DNA of 26,164 nucleotides, taken from positions 1 to 26,164 of the IMG/VR virus record IMGVR_UViG_3300042515_002010. One strand, written 5' to 3'. Positions within the stretch are counted from its first letter, which is position 1, and each line of letters starts with the position of its first letter. The notes under the pieces are model-generated. The model searched no databases and had not been told where the DNA came from. It was given only the letters and a program-made list of their open reading frames with translations. Both the position numbers and the translations under genes were made by a program. Of this stretch, positions 20,696-26,164 are shown in pieces. Origin of the DNA: a virus.

Positions 20696-23398
20696 ATGGG
20701 ACTTTCATATGATCCGGCAGCGCGTAAGTGGAATGTTGTTTATGAAAATGAAAATTTAGGCAGGAATGAAGTTAATCCAAATTTAACTGTACCGACCGCT
20801 ACTGTTTATTACAAAACACAACAAATAGGTGGCTGGGGCCAAACTAGAAAAACAATAGTCCATGCAAGTATCGGTGCTCCAAATGGTTTTACTAGTGGAG
20901 GTGGATCGGTAACAGTTCAACTAGACCCTAATACAGCAAAAGACCAGCAAAGTCTTGCACAAGAAATTGCAAGTAAAGCAGGTAATGGAATAACAGCAAG
21001 TGCTTTAATTTCTGCTCAGCAGTTTGGCGATCAACTAGGTAATCTTATTAATCAAAAAAATGCGTATACTACCAATGAACAAAATAAAGAAATTAATCAA
21101 CTTAGAGAAAAACAAGAAACAGAAAATAAAACAAAAAATACAGCATATAGATCGGTTTTAACAACTGTAAACAATACCAAGGGCGGTGATTATGTTCAGC
21201 AAAGAGCTTTAATTCAAAACATTCAAGGTATTGATACTACTTTAAAAAGTGCTTTAGAAAATTATTACAAAGCATATTATTCAACGGAGAAAATTCAACC
21301 CTGGAGCTCCGATCTTGGAGCTAAACCTCCTTACGGTGTTTTTGATGCTGCTTATTACAAAGCACAAAATCCAGTTGCTGCTCAACAATGGCAATCTGCT
21401 GTTGCCAATGATGATATTGATATTACTCAACGGTATGGCGAGAATGGTTTTTATTTAAACCATTACACAACACAAGGTAAGCCAGCAGGTGCCCGTGGTA
21501 ACAAAGCAGAAGAACTTGCCGCTGCAAAGCAATACGTTGAACGCAAACCGACTGATATTGAGCTACAACAAGCGCGTACGATTCAGCTTGGTGTCAACAC
21601 AGATACTCAAACAGAACGTCTTCTAAAGGTACCAGAAGTTGCTGCAGCCTGGGAAGCTGCTAAAGCAGGTGACACGTATTGGAAATCAAAAGGAAAAGAA
21701 TTTTTTCTGGACCTTAACAAGCCGGATGAATTTGCCGTACTCTTCCGAATGTCTGATCGGCCGGAAGATAAAGAAGTTGCATTTAAATACAATATCAATG
21801 CTGATTACGGAATTACAGAACTAGAAGACGCACTCAACGCTGCTGTCGGTGAGAAAGCAATTGTGGACGTTAAGCGTTTTGGTGCGTTGACCCAAGATGT
21901 TTTAAAACAAACAATTGAGCAAATGAAAAAAGCTAAAGGGATGGAGCAAGAACTTGCCATCTTTAGCGGCTTTGATTCTTTTGGTGAAATTACTGGTATC
22001 AATAAAGATTTAACTAATTCAATTCTTGGGGATTCTGGGGTCGGCGGTGTACTCTCATTTATGGGTGGCGATAAAGCACAAAAGTCTTTAGAAAAATCTT
22101 TACGTGGAATTACTGGTATTAACAATGAAGTAACTTATAACTGGCAGCAATGGTTTGATAACACACTTAAAGAAAAATACCAAGCTGATTTAGAGCTGGG
22201 ACTTACAAAAGAGCAAGCAGAAGAACGAGTAAAGATTCAAGGCCAATTTGCGCGTGACTTTATTGATCAATATTTGATGCCTCGCTTCAACGAATCCAAA
22301 TCAATGAATGAATTTGTTGAGTATCTCGACGTTCGCCAGTCAGAACAAAACCCATTCCAAACTCAAGATATTCTTAACGCTGTAAAATTAGTTGCTGATT
22401 TAAGGGCTAATGAATATATTGAAGAGCTTCGTAAAACTCCTGAACGTTACTTTAACGCAGAGTTTTACTTTAACCCATCGGGAGACAAGGCAAGAACTGA
22501 AGCCTATGCAAGGCAAGCGTCCACAGTAAGTGCTGATTGGGAAGCAGCTAAAAATGGAGATCCTTACTGGACCTCACAAGCATATCGCTTTGGCGTAAAC
22601 ATCAATGACAAAGATGCTTTTGCCAGGATGCACTTCCAGGTTAAAGGCCAAGGGCAAGGTTACGATCCGGCCGATGACATTTTAAACGCATCTAAAGTGA
22701 GTGATTATATCTACAATCAAATCCTTCCAGCTCTTAACGAAGAAGCTCTTGCTCAAGGAACAGTTTTTGGTCAGTTCTTGAAGCCAGAAGAATTTGCTGA
22801 TGAGATGTTAAAAGGATTGAATCCAGAAGATAAGCAAACTTGGGATGAAGTACTAGAGAAATATGGACTTGAAAGTTTTGGTGGAACTATTGAAGAGTTA
22901 AAAAATTACATTACAGAAGCTGTTAGAACTGGTTCGGCACAAGAAATCAGAGAACAAATTAAGTACCTAAACGAGAAAAGAGAAAAACCAACACAAGAAG
23001 TGTTAGGTGTTAGTTACATCCAAAGAGAAGAAGATTATAAACCCAAAGATACTATTGAAGGCCAAACTGAACTATACAAAACATTTCAATCTGCTGGTTT
23101 CCAGGGTACAGAAGATGAGTTTTATGAGAACTTTTTTCCGGATCTCGATCGATCCGAACAAGCTGCTCTCACCAAGGCAGGAACTAACGAAGCATTGAAG
23201 ACAACTGGACTTAACTTTTCTGACCCGTTTGCCTCTCTTGGTACAATTGAAAGTTTCTTTGGTGAAGGAGAAGAAGAGGAAGAACCAACAAGGTCTAGTT
23301 ATTTTACAATTGATGAAGATGAGAAATTACCGACCAAATCAAAAGCTGGTCAGGGGTTCTTAAACGAATTCACATCTATGTTTAAAGGGCTTAGTTGA
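20696..23398 (+). CDS. Very large repeat-containing virion-type protein (900 aa)
   Basis: The largest gene in the window. After a beta-rich start and a Lys/Glu/Gln coiled coil (about residues 120-160), it carries a degenerate repeated module centred on Trp 232, Trp 319 and Trp 615: WQSAVANDDIDITQRYG; WEAAKAGDTYWKSKGKEFF; WEAAKNGDPYWTSQAYRF, each followed by a polar/aromatic stretch (compare LNKPDEFAVLF with INDKDAFARMHF). Other parts are Lys/Glu-rich helices, and the C-terminus is acidic (GEGEEEEEPTR). There is no enzyme motif. Size and position suggest an internal/ejection protein, tape-measure-like or fibre protein; I cannot choose. It is translated directly after the HNH gene. Confidence 0.75.
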   Translation: MGLSYDPAARKWNVVYENENLGRNEVNPNLTVPTATVYYKTQQIGGWGQTRKTIVHASIGAPNGFTSGGGSVTVQLDPNTAKDQQSLAQEIASKAGNGITASALISAQQFGDQLGNLINQKNAYTTNEQNKEINQLREKQETENKTKNTAYRSVLTTVNNTKGGDYVQQRALIQNIQGIDTTLKSALENYYKAYYSTEKIQPWSSDLGAKPPYGVFDAAYYKAQNPVAAQQWQSAVANDDIDITQRYGENGFYLNHYTTQGKPAGARGNKAEELAAAKQYVERKPTDIELQQARTIQLGVNTDTQTERLLKVPEVAAAWEAAKAGDTYWKSKGKEFFLDLNKPDEFAVLFRMSDRPEDKEVAFKYNINADYGITELEDALNAAVGEKAIVDVKRFGALTQDVLKQTIEQMKKAKGMEQELAIFSGFDSFGEITGINKDLTNSILGDSGVGGVLSFMGGDKAQKSLEKSLRGITGINNEVTYNWQQWFDNTLKEKYQADLELGLTKEQAEERVKIQGQFARDFIDQYLMPRFNESKSMNEFVEYLDVRQSEQNPFQTQDILNAVKLVADLRANEYIEELRKTPERYFNAEFYFNPSGDKARTEAYARQASTVSADWEAAKNGDPYWTSQAYRFGVNINDKDAFARMHFQVKGQGQGYDPADDILNASKVSDYIYNQILPALNEEALAQGTVFGQFLKPEEFADEMLKGLNPEDKQTWDEVLEKYGLESFGGTIEELKNYITEAVRTGSAQEIREQIKYLNEKREKPTQEVLGVSYIQREEDYKPKDTIEGQTELYKTFQSAGFQGTEDEFYENFFPDLDRSEQAALTKAGTNEALKTTGLNFSDPFASLGTIESFFGEGEEEEEPTRSSYFTIDEDEKLPTKSKAGQGFLNEFTSMFKGLS

Positions 23399-23775
23399 TG
23401 GCAGATAAACGTAAGAAAGCAGCTAAGGCAGCCAAGCTACACAAGGACTCAATGCCTTGTAACAAACCAAAGAAGACCCCTGGGCACCCCACAAAATCGC
23501 ATGTGGTTAAAGCCTGTGAAGGTGGAAAAGAGAAAATTATTCGCTTTGGACAGCAAGGAGTTAGTGGCAGTCCCAAGAAAGAAGGTGAGTCAGAAGTTTA
23601 TCGTAAACGCAGGGAAAGTTTTAAAGCTAGGCACGCAAAAAATATTGCAAAAGGAAAGATGTCGGCGGCATTTTGGGCAAACCGCGTCAAGTGGATGATC
23701 CTAAGTGGTATAATTTTGCCAGAGTTCTTGAACACATGTCTGCACGCTGGAACTACGTTGTTACAACTTGTGTAG
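23398..23775 (+). CDS. Small basic conserved phage protein with a displaced 3' end (125 aa)
   Basis: The ATG overlaps the previous TGA by one base. The first 100 residues are basic and look strongly conserved (KTPGHPTKSHVVKACEGGKE; IIRFGQQGVSGSPKKEGESE; RRESFKARHAKNIAKGKM; AAFWANRVKW). I know this pattern from phage proteins (I believe DUF6321) that normally end at the '..W...VKW' motif. Here the frame runs 25 residues further into an odd tail because an HNH gene has been inserted exactly after VKW. The natural length is therefore about 100 residues. Function unknown; the Lys/Arg content suggests nucleic-acid binding. Confidence 0.75.
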   Translation: MADKRKKAAKAAKLHKDSMPCNKPKKTPGHPTKSHVVKACEGGKEKIIRFGQQGVSGSPKKEGESEVYRKRRESFKARHAKNIAKGKMSAAFWANRVKWMILSGIILPEFLNTCLHAGTTLLQLV

Positions 23776-24317
23776 TATGCAGCCGCAAAGGTAAGATACG
23801 AATTGATCAATTTAATAGAAAAAATAAAATATGGGAATGCAGGAGTTGCGCTTTTAAAAAAAGAAAACTTAATATTAAAACTCCTTCTCCCAAACATGAT
23901 TCACAAAAATCAGGAGCATATAAAAGTTATTGGCATGCAAAAAAACGAGTACGAGAAAATCATAAAAATGCATATGGACATGTTCTTTTTTGTTTTAAAT
24001 CTTTTGAAGAATTTTGGGAGCTATTGGGTGAACGCCCGAAGGGAATGTCTCTAGATAGAATTGATCCAAATGGTAATTACGAACCTGGAAATGTGCGTTG
24101 GGCAACAGTCCATGACCAAGTCAGGAATAAAAGAAATAATGTATTAATTGAATATAAAGGAAATTTGATGTGTTTATATGACATTGCTAAAATAACAAAA
24201 CAAGATCCAGGGTGTTTAAGAAGACGTTTGAAGACCGGATGCCCAAAAGAATTTTTATTCGAACAAGGCAAATGGTTAATAAAGCAGCAAAAATTTATTC
24301 CCAAAGTAAAATGGTGA
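23691..24317 (+). CDS. HNH homing endonuclease inserted at the end of the 23398 gene (about 208 aa)
   Basis: An N-terminal zinc-ribbon-like block (TTCVVCSRKGKI ... WECRSCAFKK) precedes an HNH-type core (GMSLDRIDPNGNYEPGNVRW, then ATVHDQVRNKRNN) and a C-terminal DNA-contact region (LYDIAKITKQDPGCLRRRL). This layout is common in phage homing endonucleases. I place the start at GTG 23691; TTG 23673 and ATG 23736 are alternatives and no Shine-Dalgarno decides. The protein ends KVKW-stop, the same terminal motif that the upstream gene has just before the HNH begins, which marks the probable insertion boundaries. The gene is richer in A/T than its neighbours. Confidence 0.75.
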   Translation: MDDPKWYNFARVLEHMSARWNYVVTTCVVCSRKGKIRIDQFNRKNKIWECRSCAFKKRKLNIKTPSPKHDSQKSGAYKSYWHAKKRVRENHKNAYGHVLFCFKSFEEFWELLGERPKGMSLDRIDPNGNYEPGNVRWATVHDQVRNKRNNVLIEYKGNLMCLYDIAKITKQDPGCLRRRLKTGCPKEFLFEQGKWLIKQQKFIPKVKW

Positions 24318-24322
24318 CTTAA

Positions 24323-24451
24323 ATGGGTAAAGTAAAAGGCAACACGTCAACCAAAAAAGAGTCTCGTCCTAAGTTAACAAAACAAGGACAAGGACAAAAC
24401 TCCAAACCTTCTCATGGACGTAAGAAGTCTCGTGGACAAGGTAAAGGCTAA
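24323..24451 (+). CDS. Small very basic protein (42 aa)
   Basis: The product is nearly all Lys, Arg, Gly, Gln, Ser and Thr: MGKVKGNTSTKKESRP, then QGQGQN and GRKKSRGQGKG. It begins 5 nt after the HNH stop. Its composition suits binding to DNA or RNA, as in small condensing proteins, but also to a disordered virion peptide. I recall similar short basic proteins in cyanophages. No domain. Confidence 0.6.
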   Translation: MGKVKGNTSTKKESRPKLTKQGQGQNSKPSHGRKKSRGQGKG

Positions 24452-24479
24452 CAGTTAGTTTTAATTAAGACTATTATGG

Positions 24480-24498
24480 GGAATAGCTGAACTATTTC
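24480..24498 (+). promoter_or_regulatory. Stem-loop ending 2 nt before the lysozyme start
   Basis: GGAATAG (24480-24486) pairs with CTATTTC (24492-24498) over 7 bp with one G-T wobble and a 5-nt loop. The ATG is at 24501 and no Shine-Dalgarno is present, so the hairpin may restrain early lysozyme synthesis. Confidence 0.4.
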
Positions 24499-24500
24499 TC

Positions 24501-25166
24501 ATGTCCGATTTTTCGCGGGCAATTAAATTAATTAAAAAATATGAGGGGTTTAGCGAAAAAGCTTACCCAGATCCGTGCACTGGAACAACTCCTTATACGT
24601 TAGGGTTTGGAACACAATATTATCCTGATGGCGCTCCAGTGCGTCAAGGGCATTGCTGTACAGAACGTAAAGCACTGGAATATTTGAACCACGAAGTAGA
24701 AGTTATTAACGAAGAATTGATGCGTCTCAACTTAGGTCTTGATGACTCAATGGTTAATGCGTTAATTTCTTTTATTCATTCCGTTGGTTGGGAGCCTTTT
24801 CTTTACAGTCCCATCATTGATGCAGTGGAGATTGAGGATTGGCGTGGTGCAGCAGAACAAATTACACGTTGGGTCTTCGATCATTACTACAGGGTAGTAG
24901 GCGGACTCCTTGATCGACGCAGAGAAGAATCTTCACTTTTCCTATCGGAAATACGCTCTTCCTTGTCGCCAACTGGAGGCATTCTCTTGCGTGCGTTCTC
25001 CAATTACGGTGGAGCTGAGCACCAGATCAGATCAATTGAAACCCTGGAACAAAAGATCAATCCATATACTCTGGCTGAGTTTGCAAACCAGTTTGACCTA
25101 GAAGTCACTTTTGATTTTGGCCAAGAGCATGACTGGAAAGGATCATCATTTGACTCGTGGGATTAG
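24501..25166 (+). CDS. Lysozyme / endolysin, GH24 (T4-lysozyme-like), with C-terminal extension (221 aa)
   Basis: Cuts the glycan backbone of peptidoglycan. The catalytic pattern of GH24 is complete: Glu15 in KKYEGF, Asp24 in AYPDPC (nine residues apart, as in T4 lysozyme), and Thr33 in YTLGFGT. The usual GH of 'GxGH' is GFGT here. A late 'GLLDRRREESSLF' block matches the family's 'G...RR..E..LF'. Family members are about 150-165 residues; this one has about 65 extra residues after residue 155 (Ser/Gly then acidic), with no domain I recognise. No signal peptide, so it needs a holin for release. The small membrane protein at 6299 is one distant candidate. Confidence 0.9.
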   Translation: MSDFSRAIKLIKKYEGFSEKAYPDPCTGTTPYTLGFGTQYYPDGAPVRQGHCCTERKALEYLNHEVEVINEELMRLNLGLDDSMVNALISFIHSVGWEPFLYSPIIDAVEIEDWRGAAEQITRWVFDHYYRVVGGLLDRRREESSLFLSEIRSSLSPTGGILLRAFSNYGGAEHQIRSIETLEQKINPYTLAEFANQFDLEVTFDFGQEHDWKGSSFDSWD

Positions 25167-25191
25167 AATATTTGAAGATAAAGCAAACAAG

Positions 25192-25488
25192 ATGGAAGAC
25201 GCTGTTCGTCCCCGCGAGTTAGAACTCCCTCTGCAACTGCAATTTGCCATGCGCAAAGCAGAGCTTGAAGCACAAGAGATGACTTGGGACCAGTTGTACG
25301 CAGCTTTGTTAAATCTGTACCAGCGGCGTTTAATTGAGTGGGCAGCAGTAAAAGACATTCTCCAAGACGAAAATATCGAACTTGAATTTGACTGCCCGAC
25401 TCAGCTTGAACTCGTGGAACTGGCCATGATGTGTCAAGGTGACGACGATGATGACGAAGAAGATGACGAACCGATGTCAGTCTTCTAA
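25192..25488 (+). CDS. NblA-like phycobilisome-degradation adaptor (98 aa)
   Basis: Residues 10-57 follow the NblA pattern without gaps: LELPLQLQFAMRKAELEAQ (L-x-L-x-x-Q-F-x-x-R), then EMTWDQLYAALLNLY (M-[ST]-x-[DE]-Q-x5-L-x-x-LY), then a charged helix (QRRLIEWAAVKDIL). NblA is a small two-helix protein that links phycobilisomes to the host Clp protease so that the antenna is degraded. Here a longer C-terminus follows (ELEFDCPTQLELVELA, then a run of Asp/Glu), absent from the 55-60-residue host proteins. I start at ATG 25192; the upstream ATG at 25111 would overlap the lysozyme end. The 3' end overlaps the convergent DUF3310 gene by 12 nt. The match is by pattern from memory. Confidence 0.65.
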   Translation: MEDAVRPRELELPLQLQFAMRKAELEAQEMTWDQLYAALLNLYQRRLIEWAAVKDILQDENIELEFDCPTQLELVELAMMCQGDDDDDEEDDEPMSVF

Positions 25489-25740
25489 TTTTTGAATAAG
25501 GCGATTTAAATACCACATTGCTTTCTTTGCATCTTTTTTGGGATCTTCTTTATCCCACATCCTGTCAATATATTTAATTACTTGCCACTGGAGGCCGCCA
25601 AGAACCGCATCAGGTGCAAACTGAACTGCATCCTCAATCTTATCGATTGTTTCAATTGCCTTTCTATCGTTGACATAGTGGGGTGGGTGATTCACCATGT
25701 CGACCGCTGGTTTAGCAACAACCAGCTTTGAGGTAGGCAT
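25477..25740 (-). CDS. DUF3310 protein (87 aa)
   Basis: The sequence MVNHPPHYVNDRKAIETID followed by GGLQWQVIKYIDRMWDKED and DAKKAMWYLNRLI matches DUF3310 (H-P-x-H-Y ... E-x-I-D ... G...KYI.R ... KA..YL), a small phage family sometimes described with nucleotide-kinase genes; its role is not established. The frame is open further upstream to 25923, but that part overlaps another gene by 148 nt and is not family-like, so I start at the ATG at 25740 (minus strand). First gene of a minus-strand module; convergent with the NblA-like gene. Confidence 0.8.
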   Translation of the reverse strand: MPTSKLVVAKPAVDMVNHPPHYVNDRKAIETIDKIEDAVQFAPDAVLGGLQWQVIKYIDRMWDKEDPKKDAKKAMWYLNRLIQKLED

Positions 25741-25775
25741 TGGACAGAATCCGTCCTTACACCCTTCTTCAGAAT

Positions 25776-26138
25776 CTACCGGCTCAAACCACGGCGTTTC
25801 TTCGACATCTCGATTTCGTCCTCCGGCATCCCCTCCAGTTCCAAGACTAAAGACCTGGGCTTCGGATTGGCGCCCATCTTCATCCCTTCTTCCATACTCG
25901 GAATATATCCCGTCAGACCGCATCGTTCTCCTCCTTCAATTTGTAGGTTCTGGCGCTCACGCCCTTCTTGGGTGAGCACTAAACCCCGATTATAAAGGTC
26001 TTGAAGCGGAACGTCGTTGGTTTCGTTGTCTAGTTCTTGACCAAAATCCATCAGGCTTAAACACCTGTTTTTTACTTCATCATTCGTAACAATGAAGTTA
26101 TCTAAGAAGTCGCTCATAGATGACGCAGCGTGCATCAT
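25776..26138 (-). CDS. Hypothetical acidic protein (120 aa)
   Basis: The product is acidic and Met/Leu/Glu/Asp-rich (MSDFLDNFIVTNDEVKNR; LDNETNDVPLQDLYNRG), with a basic end (SKKRRGLSR). Its start may be at 26138 or at the in-frame ATG at 26117 (MSDFLDN), and neither has a clear Shine-Dalgarno. It lies 35 nt upstream of the preferred DUF3310 start and is probably co-transcribed. No domain recognised. A TATAAC box (minus strand) precedes the 26138 ATG, near the window edge. Confidence 0.6.
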   Translation of the reverse strand: MMHAASSMSDFLDNFIVTNDEVKNRCLSLMDFGQELDNETNDVPLQDLYNRGLVLTQEGRERQNLQIEGGERCGLTGYIPSMEEGMKMGANPKPRSLVLELEGMPEDEIEMSKKRRGLSR

Positions 26139-26164
26139 TGTTATATCTTGGCCTGAATTCCTTC

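Noticed and set aside
23673-24317. Second group I intron or an intein around the HNH gene at 23.7 kb
   Set aside because: The HNH frame fills the whole insertion, leaving no room for a P-Q-R-S core, and no splicing-domain motifs (Cys1, terminal HN) are present.
25741-25923. N-terminal extension of the DUF3310 frame (61 more codons)
   Set aside because: It overlaps the upstream gene by 148 nt and the added residues are Gly/Arg/Glu low-complexity unlike the family; an internal ATG at 25740 gives the normal domain.
1-26164. CRISPR array or insertion sequence
   Set aside because: No regularly spaced direct repeats and no transposase-like protein or paired terminal inverted repeats were seen.

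Overview
The window looks like the packaging and virion-structure region of a tailed double-stranded DNA phage that infects cyanobacteria. The terminase large subunit, portal, a scaffold-like protein and the major capsid protein lie in order on the + strand. The cyanobacterial host is inferred from three things: a small protein matching the NblA (phycobilisome-degradation adaptor) pattern, an integrase remnant that looks like cyanobacterial tyrosine recombinases, and several small proteins of a kind I know from cyanophages. Nearly every gene is on the + strand, with tight packing and ATGA/TAATG overlaps. I cannot name the phage, and no tail tube, sheath or tape-measure gene is recognisable, so I leave the morphotype open.

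Layout. 1-3.3 kb: virion-type proteins with glycine/alanine-rich hydrophobic helices and coiled coils, one with a DUF4214-like segment. 3.3-4.7 kb: very small genes, including a family of related micro-proteins. 4.7-7.1 kb: terminase large subunit, a membrane/coiled-coil protein, an AbrB-like 61-residue protein. 7.2-10.4 kb: portal, a scaffold-like gene overlapping the portal tail by about 600 nt in another frame, and a glycine-zipper protein. 10.49-12.47 kb: major capsid gene split by a group I intron that carries an HNH endonuclease gene on the opposite strand. 12.5-19.5 kb: further virion proteins, a ComEA-like helix-hairpin-helix protein, an M23-like and a SleB-like domain protein, and a clear terminator at 13.8 kb.

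19.5-20.7 kb is a mobile-element scar: a truncated tyrosine-recombinase relic, a convergent HTH (excisionase-like) gene and an HNH endonuclease. 20.7-24.5 kb: a 900-residue repeat-containing protein, then a small conserved gene whose 3' end carries another HNH gene, then a very basic 42-residue protein. 24.5-25.5 kb: GH24 lysozyme and the NblA-like protein. From 25.48 kb to the end the coding strand flips (DUF3310 protein and an unknown), so the late/structural module ends there with convergent transcription.

How the parts work together: terminase and portal package DNA; the scaffold-like protein and capsid protein build the head; the middle genes probably supply decoration, connector and internal proteins; the wall-degrading domains serve entry and lysis; the NblA-like protein would redirect host phycobilisome proteolysis during infection. 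Three HNH genes, one group I intron and one integrase relic show repeated invasion by selfish elements.
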